The notes under the pieces: model-generated
The model's input: only the letters and a program-made list of their open reading frames with translations
Told to the model about the DNA's origin: nothing
Database searches by the model: none
Translations under genes and position numbers: made by a program
Assembly: GCA_002839675.1 (NCBI GenBank)
Contig: PGYM01000004.1
Span: 62,001 to 126,000 of the forward strand
DNA from: Methanomicrobiales archaeon HGW-Methanomicrobiales-1
GTDB taxonomy: Archaea > Halobacteriota > Methanomicrobia > Methanomicrobiales > Methanospirillaceae
Length of the DNA stretch: 64,000 bases
Direction: 5' to 3'
Part shown: piece by piece, positions 1-8,651 of the stretch
Layout of the letters: every line of letters begins with the position of its first letter
Position numbering within the stretch: position 1 is the first letter of the stretch

Positions 1-472
1 TCCGGTAACTCGCGAGCAGTTTTTCGAGATGCACGATCCCGTCGCGTCCCAGCCTGCCGATATGCGAGACCTCGCGGCGCAGTTCCTTTCTCCCGCAGTC
101 AAGACAGATCTTCTCGTTCTTGCCAAACGTAATCGCAGTCTCGTCCTCGATGGGCGTGTACCGCTCGTCGAGCAGGCACATCCGGCAGAGGTTGACCGTC
201 CCGGCCTTTACCTGGAACGCCTCTAAGAACTCCTCGAAGAGATGATCCTTTTTCACCATCCGCACGTCCGACTCGCGGAGCTGGGCGATGAGCTCCTTGC
301 TCGGCGTGTGCACGTATTCTTTCTTGGAGCCCCATCGCACCCGGTATTTCGTGGGCCGGGGACCCCGGGGCGTTGCCATCATCTCGACATACGCAGTCCC
401 CCGCACGCTCTTGCCATCGTAAAAGAGGAGCTTGTAGTTGCCACTCCGCTGGAGCTGGACAATGATCTTCAT
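1..472 (-). CDS. N-terminal part of probable archaeal DEAD/DEAH-box helicase (cut by window edge)
   Basis: The first 157 codons are present and the rest lies beyond the window. The protein starts MKIIVQLQRSGNYKLLFYDG and carries two CxxC pairs (CRMC and CLDC, about 28 residues apart), which look like a zinc ribbon around residues 97-128. From memory, a domain like this (DUF5814-type) precedes the helicase core in archaeal DEAD/DEAH helicases, but no helicase motif lies inside the window, so the call is inferred. The ATG at 472 overlaps the TGA of the upstream regulator by four bases (ATGA). This fixes the start and implies translational coupling in a three-gene operon. Confidence 0.5.
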   Translation of the reverse strand, partial: MKIIVQLQRSGNYKLLFYDGKSVRGTAYVEMMATPRGPRPTKYRVRWGSKKEYVHTPSKELIAQLRESDVRMVKKDHLFEEFLEAFQVKAGTVNLCRMCLLDERYTPIEDETAITFGKNEKICLDCGRKELRREVSHIGRLGRDGIVHLEKLLASYR

Positions 473-1278
473 GGCGCAATCAGGTCGTGGATCACGTACG
501 CGAGTTCCACGCTCTCCAGCCGTTTCAAGAAATCCGTGAACTCTTCATCAACAATAATAATCGCACACTCGATCCCGTGGAACGCCGCCTCGATCACGCC
601 TTCGCGGGCGCCAAAGAACATATCGGGTTTCCTGCCCGCCGCTTCGAGCGCAATATAGGCTTCGAGACCAACTGCCGCAACCATGCCCGCCTCGCGGGTG
701 ATCGCCAGCAGCTCGGCCCGCTTGACTTTCTTCGAGCCCCCGTGCTGGATCCGGGGCACCTTGCAGACATGGATCATGCCTTCCTTGTGCTCGATGATCC
801 CGTTGAGCCGGGCCACGCCCACATCTTGGCCCTTCTTGGCATCCGCAACCACCATGCCGGTTGCCGCAAGCGGGGATTTTCCCGCATAGAGAAAACCGTC
901 TTTCATGTACACGCCGACTTCGTCATCCTTGTGCAGGTTCTCGTCAGCAATCGCTGCCCAGACGGAAACCTGCTGGATGATGTCGCGCCGGATATGCCGG
1001 GCATAGGACTCCAGCGACTCGGCATTGGCCAGCACCCACTCGATGCCGGACTTCGTTACTTCGTAATTGCCGCGACCAATGGCCGAGACCATGCCTTCAT
1101 CAACCAGTTCGCGGATATATTCCGAGATTGCCTGCGGGGTTACTCCCATCTTCTCGGCAATCTCCTGCTGCCGGACGGCCGGCTGGTGCTCGGCGATCTC
1201 CACGAGAATCTGGAGTCGCGAGACTTCACGTTTGCTGCGCAGAATAGAGTAAAGGGGATCCTTAGCGCCCAGTGTCAA
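469..1278 (-). CDS. Winged-helix transcriptional regulator, archaeal
   Basis: Residues about 18-75 form a winged helix (motif RQQEIAEKMGVTPQAISEYI followed by a wing 'GMVSAIGRGNYEVT'). After this comes an alpha/beta domain of about 190 residues ending in 'ELAYVIHDLIAP', of unknown ligand. I propose the TTG at 1278 as start (MTLGAKDPLYSIL), giving 269 residues and a 17-base overlap with the upstream gene. An ATG at 1341 would extend about 80 bases into that gene and is less likely. The gene is cotranscribed with another HTH gene upstream and the helicase downstream. The family is a methanogen/haloarchaeal regulator whose target I cannot name. Confidence 0.7.
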   Translation of the reverse strand: MTLGAKDPLYSILRSKREVSRLQILVEIAEHQPAVRQQEIAEKMGVTPQAISEYIRELVDEGMVSAIGRGNYEVTKSGIEWVLANAESLESYARHIRRDIIQQVSVWAAIADENLHKDDEVGVYMKDGFLYAGKSPLAATGMVVADAKKGQDVGVARLNGIIEHKEGMIHVCKVPRIQHGGSKKVKRAELLAITREAGMVAAVGLEAYIALEAAGRKPDMFFGAREGVIEAAFHGIECAIIIVDEEFTDFLKRLESVELAYVIHDLIAP

Positions 1279-1774
1279 GCAGCACCAGTCCCTGCCCTTT
1301 GACATCCATATGGGGAATCCTTTTTGCAATGCCCTTGACAAAGACCGGGCTGATGCTGAACTTGCGGGAGAGATCGTTTATCGAACTGTTGCCTTTCGTC
1401 AGTTCGCCTTCGATCTGGTCCACGACTTCCCGGAGATTCTCGTCATTGGAGAGCGAGAGGTAGATGATATCGGCGAGATCGGAAAGGTTGCACTGGAAGT
1501 TTGCCCGGAACTTATTGTAGGTGGCCCGGAACTCTTTCTCCGGCTTGGAACCGGGTTTTGGCATACGCCACTGTTCTTCGACAAGGTTGCCTTTCTTTAA
1601 AAGCTGGAGGCAGACTTCCACCGATTCCCCGCCAACATGCGCTTTTATTTCTTCTTCAGTCAGCCATGATTTATTGAGCAGTTCATAGACCTTTTTAAAA
1701 GAGGGATCATTGAACGTCATGAGGAGCGGAACGAGTTCCACTGGATCGTTTACAATTCGAATATGTCCCGGCAC
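1262..1774 (-). CDS. ArsR-like HTH regulator
   Basis: This is a 170-residue protein. It has an N-terminal winged-helix-like region (about 18-70, 'FNDPSFKKVYELLNKSWLTE') and a second helical half with another HTH-like stretch ('SSINDLSRKFSISPVFVKG'). The start is GTG at 1774 with AGGGA seven bases upstream, and a TATA-like run lies at 1781-1797. It heads the minus-strand operon with the winged-helix gene and the helicase, and it is divergent from hypF. No cysteine metal site is evident. The ligand and targets are unknown. Confidence 0.6.
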   Translation of the reverse strand: MPGHIRIVNDPVELVPLLMTFNDPSFKKVYELLNKSWLTEEEIKAHVGGESVEVCLQLLKKGNLVEEQWRMPKPGSKPEKEFRATYNKFRANFQCNLSDLADIIYLSLSNDENLREVVDQIEGELTKGNSSINDLSRKFSISPVFVKGIAKRIPHMDVKGQGLVLLDTGR

Positions 1775-1780
1775 GGTAAA

Positions 1781-1797
1781 ATCCCTATAATTATATC
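1781..1797. promoter_or_regulatory. A/T-rich TATA-like box between divergent ArsR-like gene and hypF
   Basis: The run ccctataattatatcgg lies between the GTG at 1774 (minus) and the ATG at 1832 (plus). It fits an archaeal TATA element for hypF at about 40 bases. For the minus gene it is unusually close to the start. The assignment rests on composition and position only. Confidence 0.4.
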
Positions 1798-1831
1798 GGT
1801 GTACGAGCCAATAAGTTTTTGCGGCAAAGCC

Positions 1832-4054
1832 ATGCGAAAGACGGGCAGGATCACAATATGCGGAATTGTTCAGGGAGTCGGGTTTCGCCCGTTTGTTTAC
1901 GCACAGGCAACGACGCTGGGCATTGCCGGGACCGTGAAAAATCTCGGCAGCGAAGTGGAGATTTTTGCACGGGGAGCGCGGTTTGAGGAGTTTTTGGCGG
2001 CCGTGACCCGGGGACCCCCACTCTCACGCATTGATTCGGTTACAGTTTCTAATACAGAAGCCCCAATTCCGGACGGTTTTTTTATCCTCCCGAGCGCCAC
2101 GGGATCGTTCAGCGGCATGATCCCGCCCGATATTGCGTGCTGCGATGAATGCATTGCAGATATTTCCCGGAAGGGCGGCCGGTACGAGAATTACTGGGCC
2201 ACGTCCTGCGTGAACTGCGGACCCCGGTACAGCATCATCAACGAGATCCCGTACGACCGCGAACGCACGTCCATGGACGAGTTCCCGATGTGCCCGGCCT
2301 GCGCAAAGGAATACAACGACCCGCACTCCCGGCGCCACCATGCGCAGACGATTGCCTGCGCTGAGTGCGGGCCGAAGATCGAGCTCTTCGATACGGAAGG
2401 CCGTAAGGTGGACTGCTGCAATCCGGTGAAAGAAGCAGCCCAGCTGCTCGACGCGGGAAAGATTTTGGCAGTGCGGGGAGCCGGCGGGTTCCATCTCGCG
2501 TGCATTGAGAACGCGGCGGGCGAACTGAAACACCGGCTCGGCCGGATCGAGCAGCCGTTTGCGATCATGGTGCGGCCGGATTATATCGACCGCATTGCTG
2601 AAGTTTCGGCGCAGGATCGCGCCTTACTCACGAGCCCGGTCCACCCGATCGTTGTCCTCACAAAACGCGATACCACCGCCCACGCTGCGATCAGCAATAT
2701 CCATACGATCGGCTGCATGCTGCCCTACACGGGGCTCCACCACCTCCTCTTCTCGTACCTGAAAAACCCGCTCCTCATCATGACAAGCGCGAACATGCCC
2801 GGCTACCCGATGATCACGGCGATTGACCAGGCCATGGCAAAGCTGAACCGGGACGTGGATTTCTTCTTAACCCACAACCGGACGATTGTGAACCGGTGCG
2901 ACGACTCCGTGATGCGGGACGGGTACATCATCCGGCTCTCGCGGGGAATTGCGCCGAAGCGGACCGCCATCGATCTCGGCAAGCGCTGTATCCTTGCAGT
3001 CGGCCCGGAGCTGAACGCGAACGCGACCATCTACCGCAACGGGTTTGCCGTCACCTCCCCGCACGTGGGCAATGTGCGGAACCCGGCAACGCTGGAATAT
3101 CTCCAGGAAACCGTCCGCAACCTCCAGCGGGTTCTGGGAGCGGAGTTCGAAGTGATCGCCCACGACCTCCACCCGCAGTTCCTCTCGACCCGGTTCGCCC
3201 GCGAACTGGCGGCCGAGCACGAACTGGAACTTATCCCGGTCCAGCACCACCGGGCCCATATCGCGGCCGCGACCACGGAGCCCTGCATCGGGATCGCCAT
3301 CGATGGGGTCGGGTACGGGGATGACGGCACGGTCTGGGGCGGGGAGATCTTCTCCGGGCAGGTGCCGGACTTAAAGCGGGTGGCCCATCTCGAACCGGTG
3401 GCAATGCCCGGCGGGGATCTGGCCACAAAGTTTCCCGAGCGGATGCTCTACGGGATTTTGCCGGACGAAAAGATTCTCGCTCTTCTCGCGGAGCGGGGAT
3501 GGGCGGACATCGAGCTCGGCGTGATCCGGAAACAGGTGGCCTCGGGCTTCAATGTCACGCAGACGAGCAGCACCGGCCGGGTGCTCGATGCCGCTGCGGC
3601 CCTGCTCGGCATCTGCCGGGAGAGAACCTACGATGGCGAACCCGCGATGAAACTCGAAGCGGCTGCGTATGGCGGGAAGGCCGAACCGTGGGAGCTCGTA
3701 TACAATTCGCAGGCCGGCTGCGAGATCCTCTCCACCCGCTCGCTCATGGCAACGGCACTCGCCCGACAGCAGGAAGCCCGGGGCGATCTCCGGGTTGTGC
3801 GAAACATTGCCGCATCGTTCCAGTACAATCTCTCGCGGGGCATCGCGGCAATGGCGATCCGGGCAGCTGAACGCGACGGCATGCTGAAGATTGCGGTCAG
3901 CGGAGGCGTTGCAATCAATCACGCGATCCGCGAAACGATCCGGAGCGAAATTACCGGCGCGGGTTATGACTGCGTGATCAATGCAGATTACCCGCCGGGC
4001 GATGGCTGTGTATCCTTCGGGCAGTGCGTGTACGCCGGAAAACGCCGGGAATAA
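1832..4054 (+). CDS. hypF: Carbamoyltransferase HypF, [NiFe]-hydrogenase maturation
   Basis: HypF uses carbamoyl phosphate and ATP to make the thiocarboxamide on HypE that becomes the CN ligands of [NiFe]-hydrogenases. All expected modules are visible. An acylphosphatase domain (GIVQGVGFRPFVYAQ) lies in the first 90 residues. Two zinc-finger pairs follow (CDECIADI, CVNCGPRYS, CPACAKEY, CAECGPK), then a YrdC-like domain. The C-terminal Kae1-like domain has 'HHRAHIAA', 'GIAIDGVGYGDDGTVWGGEI' and 'VSGGVAIN'. The ATG at 1832 (MRKTGRITICG) is preferred over an in-frame ATG at 1763 that would include the promoter. At 740 residues it is a normal length. No other hyp gene is adjacent. Confidence 0.95.
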   Translation: MRKTGRITICGIVQGVGFRPFVYAQATTLGIAGTVKNLGSEVEIFARGARFEEFLAAVTRGPPLSRIDSVTVSNTEAPIPDGFFILPSATGSFSGMIPPDIACCDECIADISRKGGRYENYWATSCVNCGPRYSIINEIPYDRERTSMDEFPMCPACAKEYNDPHSRRHHAQTIACAECGPKIELFDTEGRKVDCCNPVKEAAQLLDAGKILAVRGAGGFHLACIENAAGELKHRLGRIEQPFAIMVRPDYIDRIAEVSAQDRALLTSPVHPIVVLTKRDTTAHAAISNIHTIGCMLPYTGLHHLLFSYLKNPLLIMTSANMPGYPMITAIDQAMAKLNRDVDFFLTHNRTIVNRCDDSVMRDGYIIRLSRGIAPKRTAIDLGKRCILAVGPELNANATIYRNGFAVTSPHVGNVRNPATLEYLQETVRNLQRVLGAEFEVIAHDLHPQFLSTRFARELAAEHELELIPVQHHRAHIAAATTEPCIGIAIDGVGYGDDGTVWGGEIFSGQVPDLKRVAHLEPVAMPGGDLATKFPERMLYGILPDEKILALLAERGWADIELGVIRKQVASGFNVTQTSSTGRVLDAAAALLGICRERTYDGEPAMKLEAAAYGGKAEPWELVYNSQAGCEILSTRSLMATALARQQEARGDLRVVRNIAASFQYNLSRGIAAMAIRAAERDGMLKIAVSGGVAINHAIRETIRSEITGAGYDCVINADYPPGDGCVSFGQCVYAGKRRE

Positions 4055-4135
4055 TAAAAAAGTCGCCATACGCCCGCCAGCCCGCTGATTCGAGCATTTT
4101 ATCCGTGAGGAAACCTAAACAAAGGTGTAACTGCG

Positions 4136-4561
4136 ATGGAACCACCCGAAGTACCAGTCAAGGAAAAAGAGCGGACAATAGAAACCCTTGAACAGGATCT
4201 CAATGATCTCCGCCAGGGCCTCACGGTAGTTGCAGAGTTCTACAAGGATCTCGAAGCGGGCTCCAAAAAGCAGGACGCATCCCTGGCGCTCGATGAAGAG
4301 ATCGTCAAGCCCCTGATGGAAGATGAACTCGAATTCGAGAGCATCTGGAGTTTTCACGAAGAAGTCCTGGTGGGAGATACCATGGCCCATGTTCCCTGCA
4401 ATGAAATGTATGAGGCATTTTCGGAGTACTGCACCCGGACCGGCAGGCCCGTGGTGGACCAGGAAGCCTTTGAATTTGTTTTTGCCCGGATGGAAAATCC
4501 CGAGCCCCGGTGCGATCACGGGGACTGGGTCGGGTACCGGCTCCGCTCCGCAAAGGAATAA
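4136..4561 (+). CDS. Hypothetical acidic protein with a possible D5-primase-like C-terminal helix domain
   Basis: This 141-residue acidic protein has an N-terminal coiled-coil-like segment ('KERTIETLEQDLNDLRQGL') and a C-terminal half with 'VPCNEMYEAFSEYC' followed by 'VVDQEAFEFVFARM'. The spacing of the latter resembles the winged helix at the C-terminus of phage D5/P4-type primases. This is weak pattern similarity and I do not claim a function. It lies on the same strand as hypF, 81 bases downstream, and before a zinc-ribbon membrane protein. Confidence 0.6.
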   Translation: MEPPEVPVKEKERTIETLEQDLNDLRQGLTVVAEFYKDLEAGSKKQDASLALDEEIVKPLMEDELEFESIWSFHEEVLVGDTMAHVPCNEMYEAFSEYCTRTGRPVVDQEAFEFVFARMENPEPRCDHGDWVGYRLRSAKE

Positions 4562-4632
4562 ACGAAATCTCCGGAAAATCAACCCGGAATCATATCAGAA
4601 GTTCTATAAGGTAGAATCTTCGATATTTTTTG

Positions 4633-5163
4633 ATGAGCATCAAAAAGGAACAGATCGGCAGACACTGTCCCTATTGCGATGCGATGGTCACGTACGATGA
4701 ATATTTTTGTCGTGCCTGCCACAAGAGAATTTTTGACCAGAACCAGCTGGACGCACCCTCGACCCTTGCACCGGAAACCTATGTTGTCGGGCTCCGGAGG
4801 GTGTACTTTTCTGCCCTGCTCTCGATCATCGGTGTCGGGCTTGCTCAATTCTATAACGGCGACACACTCAAAGGAGTCGCGTTTTTTGGCGCATTTCTTC
4901 TCGTGGCATTCGGGGGGATTGGCGGGAGCCAGTACCATGCCCTGCTGTATTTCGGTATCTGGATTGCCGCCACGTGCGAGGGGATCTATTCGGCCTGGGA
5001 GATCAACCAGTACAAGAAACCCTATGCCGGCAAGAGTTTGCTGATCTGGGCAGAACTGGGATTTCTGGCACTGATTGTCGTGCTCCATTTTGTAACAGGG
5101 ATCCCGGATGTAGTATACCTGGGGAAATTTTTCCCGCTCATGGACCTGTGGATGGTGTTGTGA
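4633..5163 (+). CDS. Zinc-ribbon membrane protein, hypothetical
   Basis: This is 176 residues from the ATG at 4633 (a TTG directly before it is also possible). The N-terminus has a zinc ribbon CPYC...CRAC (residues 12-32). Three or four hydrophobic segments follow ('LSIIGVGLAQFYNGDTLKG', 'GVAFFGAFLLVAFGGIGG', 'LLYFGIWIAATCEGIYSA', 'LGFLALIVVLHFVTGI'). The arrangement GxGxxQFYNG-D-x-xKG resembles TM2-type small membrane proteins. The function is unknown. Confidence 0.65.
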   Translation: MSIKKEQIGRHCPYCDAMVTYDEYFCRACHKRIFDQNQLDAPSTLAPETYVVGLRRVYFSALLSIIGVGLAQFYNGDTLKGVAFFGAFLLVAFGGIGGSQYHALLYFGIWIAATCEGIYSAWEINQYKKPYAGKSLLIWAELGFLALIVVLHFVTGIPDVVYLGKFFPLMDLWMVL

Positions 5164-5262
5164 GGGGACGGCCATCCGGATGAAATTATTATTTTTTTTA
5201 ACCCGCTGAATTTCTTTTTTCTGCGGAATGTTGACAAATTTAACCTGCGAATTTGACGCTCC

Positions 5263-5279
5263 CGGGGGCTCTGCCCCCG
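5263..5279. repeat. GC-rich hairpin, 7-bp stem
   Basis: CGGGGGC, loop TCT, GCCCCCG forms a perfect seven-base stem in the 470-base gap between the zinc-ribbon gene and rpl12 (5164-5633). Otherwise the gap shows only A/T-rich runs and a second hairpin at 5357-5383. No convincing gene is seen there. Confidence 0.6.
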
Positions 5280-5356
5280 CCGCGTGGGCGACCCCTGGTA
5301 ACGATAACGCCAGAACAGGTTATACGGCACCATCGCTCAGCGCAGGGGTGGGCCAT

Positions 5357-5383
5357 GGGAGGGGACAGGCACTGTCCCCTCCC
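5357..5383. repeat. Perfect 12-bp stem-loop
   Basis: GGGAGGGGACAG, loop GCA, CTGTCCCCTCCC gives a perfect twelve-base stem with a three-base loop, between two convergent transcription units. It could be a bidirectional terminator-like structure or a REP-type element. No U-run follows directly. Confidence 0.7.
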
Positions 5384-5633
5384 TATCAAATCAGAATCGA
5401 CAAACAGCACTGACCCGGCAGACCCATAAATTTTTTCCCGATTACGTGACGCAACAGTGCCAATCTGAAACTAAAAAAATCACAACGGAAATTTTTCCCA
5501 AGAATTTCTCCGGCAGCAATCGCTGCTCCATCAATAAACTTTGAAAATACCGGACAAGAACCCGGAAGGTCCCGGACAAAATCAGAATAAAACAGAACTA
5601 CGATAATTCAACGAACGAGAAAGAAAAAAGAGA

Positions 5634-5942
5634 TTAGCCGAACAGGGCACCGAGCCCTGCCATACCGCTCTCTTCCTCTGCTTTCTTGTCTTCTTCCTTG
5701 GGCTCTTCCTTGGCTGCTGCTGCTGCGCCTGCTGCTGCGGGTGCTGCTGCGACTGCAACCTGAGCGACTGCTGCCTTGGAGATTGCTTCTTCGATGTTTA
5801 CGCCATCGAGTGCTGCAACGAGTGCCTTGACACGGGATTCATTAACTGCTACACCGGCGGCAGTAAGGACTGCCTTTACGCCATTCTCATCGACTTTCTT
5901 ACCTGCTTTGTGCAGGAGAAGTGCTGCATAGATATACTCCAT
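5634..5942 (-). CDS. rpl12: 50S ribosomal protein L12 (P1, archaeal stalk protein)
   Basis: At 102 residues this is a typical archaeal P1. It begins [15 protein letters not shown], with the helical dimerisation domain in residues 1-58. An Ala-rich hinge (about 62-80) and a charged [14 protein letters not shown] stretch follow, ending in the conserved [10 protein letters not shown] tail that contacts translation factors. It is the last gene of the rpl11-rpl1-rpl10-rpl12 operon, 29 bases after rpl10. Confidence 0.97.
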   Translation of the reverse strand: MEYIYAALLLHKAGKKVDENGVKAVLTAAGVAVNESRVKALVAALDGVNIEEAISKAAVAQVAVAAAPAAAGAAAAAKEEPKEEDKKAEEESGMAGLGALFG

Positions 5943-5971
5943 CTTAATTCACCTCAAATAATCTCAAATTA

Positions 5972-6820
5972 TTATTTAACCAGGCCGTTGATCGCCTGGC
6001 TTTCTGCATGCGCTTTACCAATAATCGCATCGATAACGTCTTTCTCGTAGATCGCTGCCTCGACTGCAAGACCGCGGGCATCCCGGACGGCCTTCGTCAG
6101 GATAGCTTCCATCGTGTCTTTCGTCGGGATTGCTTCGTTAACCGACAGGTTGAACGCCTGGAGGCTCGCGAGCTGGATCTGTGCGAGGATGACGGTTTCG
6201 TCTACCGCGAGGACCGAGGGCTCAAAGATTCCGCCTTCATGGTACGCGACCTGCAGTGCAAGTCCAACGTCCATCGGCTTGATTTCGAGCTTGGCCAGAA
6301 CTGCTGCCAGCTTAGGGGAGATGACTCCGCCTTTCTTGACAACGGTCTTGGTCTCTCTTATCTTGACTTTGCCGCCTTCAATTGCTGCGGGTATGCCTGC
6401 CTGCTGGAGTTCCCCGACAATCGGGCCCGGCTTGAAACTGGTCGGACCTTTCTCGATGACGATATCCTCCGGTGCTTTCTCACCGGGCTTTGCCGCCATC
6501 TTGGTCTTGGTCTTTTCCAGCTGCTTGAAGAGCTTGAACGGGTTGTCGTTGGTGAAGATAATCGCCGAGTGACCGGAGATGTACTTCGAGAGGTCCTTGA
6601 CGTCGCCGCCAATATCCTCAAACGCGTGCTTGATCAGCGTGTTCCTGGTCACTTTGATGACAGCTTTTCCCCGCAGGTTCCTGCGGATCTGCTGCACCTG
6701 CTGTGCCGGGATACCGTACATGTCCACAAGCCCGATTAAGGCGAACTGCTTTGCGTTCTTCTTAATCTCTTCGACTTCGTCCTTTTTCCAGGTGGGCAGG
6801 TGGTGGGTATACAACGCCAT
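5972..6820 (-). CDS. rpl10: 50S ribosomal protein L10 (P0, stalk base)
   Basis: This 282-residue protein starts MALYTHHLPTWKKDEVEEIK. It has the rRNA-binding L10 domain ('QIRRNLRGKAVIKVTRNTLI'), the archaeal P0 insertion ('PGPIVGELQQAGIPA'), and C-terminal helices that carry L12 dimers ('SVNEAIPTKDTMEAILTKA'). It ends at 'AINGLVK' without the acidic GFG-like tail seen in some P0 proteins. Its ATG overlaps the rpl1 stop by one base (TAATG), so translation is probably coupled. Confidence 0.96.
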   Translation of the reverse strand: MALYTHHLPTWKKDEVEEIKKNAKQFALIGLVDMYGIPAQQVQQIRRNLRGKAVIKVTRNTLIKHAFEDIGGDVKDLSKYISGHSAIIFTNDNPFKLFKQLEKTKTKMAAKPGEKAPEDIVIEKGPTSFKPGPIVGELQQAGIPAAIEGGKVKIRETKTVVKKGGVISPKLAAVLAKLEIKPMDVGLALQVAYHEGGIFEPSVLAVDETVILAQIQLASLQAFNLSVNEAIPTKDTMEAILTKAVRDARGLAVEAAIYEKDVIDAIIGKAHAESQAINGLVK

Positions 6821-7464
6821 TATTCCAGCCTCACTGCGGGACCCATCGTGGTCTTGACAAAGATGGAACGAACGTTCAATGGACCCTGGTCAAGGACTGA
6901 CTCGATCCTTTTTACGATCGTTTCAATGTTCTCGGCGACCTGCTCCGGCTTCATTGCCGTTGTACCGACCTTTGAAGAGAAGACCGTCTTATCCTTGGTT
7001 CGGATTTTCACCGAGTTGCGGAGACGTTCGACAATCGGGCGGATGTCCTGCTGTGCAGGAATCGGCATCGGCATTCTGCCCCGCGGACCGAGCCGGGGAC
7101 CTAAGTACCGACCGACAACTGCCATGACACCCATCTCTGCAAGGAAGTACCGGTATGAACTGGCAACTTTCCGTGCTTCGCGGGGCTGACCGCCGAGTCG
7201 TTCAACTTCTTCAGGGCCGATAATCAGTTCAACCTTGGCTTCTTTAGCCTGCGTGACGATGTCGCCCTTCCCGATGACACAGATACGGATTGTTTCTCCG
7301 GTGCCGTGGGGGAGCATAATCGTCTCGTCGATACGATTTTTCGGCTGCGCCATATCGATATTCTTGAGATTGATGGTAATATCGATGCTCTCAGAGAACT
7401 TCCGCTCTGGCGCTTTTTCTACCGCCGTTTTTACGGCTTCCAAAATTTTGGCCCTATCAACCAT
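6820..7464 (-). CDS. rpl1: 50S ribosomal protein L1
   Basis: This 214-residue protein builds the L1 stalk. It starts MVDRAKILEAVKTAVEKAPE and carries the L1 signature region 'LGPRLGPRGRMPMPIPAQQD'. In methanogens L1 is known to repress its own mRNA by binding a 23S-like hairpin. I did not identify that site here with confidence. The gene is 53 bases after rpl11 and overlaps rpl10 by one base. Confidence 0.97.
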   Translation of the reverse strand: MVDRAKILEAVKTAVEKAPERKFSESIDITINLKNIDMAQPKNRIDETIMLPHGTGETIRICVIGKGDIVTQAKEAKVELIIGPEEVERLGGQPREARKVASSYRYFLAEMGVMAVVGRYLGPRLGPRGRMPMPIPAQQDIRPIVERLRNSVKIRTKDKTVFSSKVGTTAMKPEQVAENIETIVKRIESVLDQGPLNVRSIFVKTTMGPAVRLE

Positions 7465-7517
7465 CAGATTCCTCCATAGTTCTGCGACCGTTTCCGATCT
7501 CCTATGGTTTTCTCATG

Positions 7518-7994
7518 TTACTTCACGAGAACGCTGTCATACTTGCCTTGTGCGATTAAAGCGAGAACCTCTTTGGGTTTCTTGCCGTCAACGCTGACTC
7601 CCATGCTGACACACGTACCGATGACTTCCTTGACGGCAGTCTTCAGCTCGTACGAGAGCATGTTTTCGAGTTTCATGTTGGCAATTCTGATAGCGGCCTC
7701 GAATGGTAGATTGCCTACCACTTTGACGTTGGGCTCTGCGGATCCTTTCTCGATATTGGCCTCTTTCTTGATGAGTGCCGACACCGGGGGAATACCCACG
7801 GTGATCGTGAATTTCTTTTTGTCGTCAACGGTAACGGTGACCGGGACCTGCATTCCATTGAATGAGGCGGTCTTTGCGTTGATCTCATCGACAACAGCTT
7901 TCACGTTGATACCGAGTGGTCCGAGCGAAGGTCCCAATGGGGGACCTGCGGTTGCCTTTCCGCCGGGTACTAAAACCTCGACCACATCTGCCAT
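7518..7994 (-). CDS. rpl11: 50S ribosomal protein L11
   Basis: At 158 residues from the ATG at 7994 it starts [20 protein letters not shown], the conserved L11 N-terminus with the Pro-rich '[16 protein letters not shown]' loop. The C-terminal rRNA-binding domain includes '[20 protein letters not shown]'. An upstream in-frame ATG at 8246 would add 84 residues of non-L11 sequence and is rejected. GGTG lies about eight bases before the ATG. In most euryarchaea spt5 sits directly upstream; here spt5 is 20 kb away at 28068. Confidence 0.96.
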   Translation of the reverse strand: MADVVEVLVPGGKATAGPPLGPSLGPLGINVKAVVDEINAKTASFNGMQVPVTVTVDDKKKFTITVGIPPVSALIKKEANIEKGSAEPNVKVVGNLPFEAAIRIANMKLENMLSYELKTAVKEVIGTCVSMGVSVDGKKPKEVLALIAQGKYDSVLVK

Positions 7995-8179
7995 AGTCTT
8001 TGCACCATGCCGTCCCTGAAACAGGGCTCCAAGCTTGGGTCTGTAAATATTGATGGCAAATGACATAAAGGTGATCTTGGGCTGAGGGTGGGCAATCTTA
8101 CTAATCCCATGCGAGGGTCGTCCCACCTCCCATTCCGGCCCCATCCCAGCCCCCGATTCCCCCATTCCAATATTCCCGA

Positions 8180-8211
8180 CCGGCCAGTTAGAGCCATTTT
8201 CCGGCCAGTTA
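8180..8211. promoter_or_regulatory. Two 11-bp direct repeats, 21 bp apart, upstream of rpl11
   Basis: CCGGCCAGTTA occurs at 8180-8190 and 8201-8211, and a nine-base partial copy occurs at 8272-8280. The 21-base spacing puts the two copies on the same helix face. On the minus strand they lie just downstream of an A/T-rich TATA-like run (about 8212-8220) that could drive rpl11, leaving a leader of roughly 190 bases. The rest of the 657-base gap (7995-8651) holds no gene I trust. Confidence 0.45.
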
Positions 8212-8651
8212 AAATAAATTCCCGCCAAAAAGCACCCGATTGCCAAACGAACGATTATAGAAGGAGATAAACCGGCCAGTACATAGCTGTTTGAATAGCC
8301 GATCGCGGAGCCACGCGGTAGATTGGATGACCAGGGAAAAAACGCAGAAATTCACCCTGCAAAAAACCGCCCATAGAAGCGATTGGCGAGGCGATCCCCG
8401 ATACCCGCGATGGGCTGGACGGTCGGCGGGAGGAAACGGGGGATTGGGAAATTCCCGGTTTCAGGTCGGATAATCCAACCGGATATTCGGTTGTACCGGA
8501 ACAGTTGTATTAATCCAAAGAATTGACGGCTATTCTCAAATCAGAGCCAGAAATTGATAATAATTCTTGAATTTGTTAGAATTTCTGTTAAAAATAAAAC
8601 ATATTACTTAATTAATATGAGATGTAACAAAAGATATTCAGAGATGGTTTT

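Noticed and set aside
3499-3870. Long open frames opposite or alongside hypF, ileS and kinase genes
   Set aside because: These are shadow frames of highly coding GC-rich genes. Only the frames with family motifs were kept.
7995-8246. N-terminal extension of rpl11 (84 residues)
   Set aside because: The conserved L11 start MADVVEVL lies at 7994. The upstream part has no L11 similarity and covers the promoter/repeat region.
8291-8473. Plus-strand open frame of 60 codons upstream of the first kinase
   Set aside because: It has biased Arg/Gly/Ser composition and no motif, and is probably chance in a GC-rich gap.
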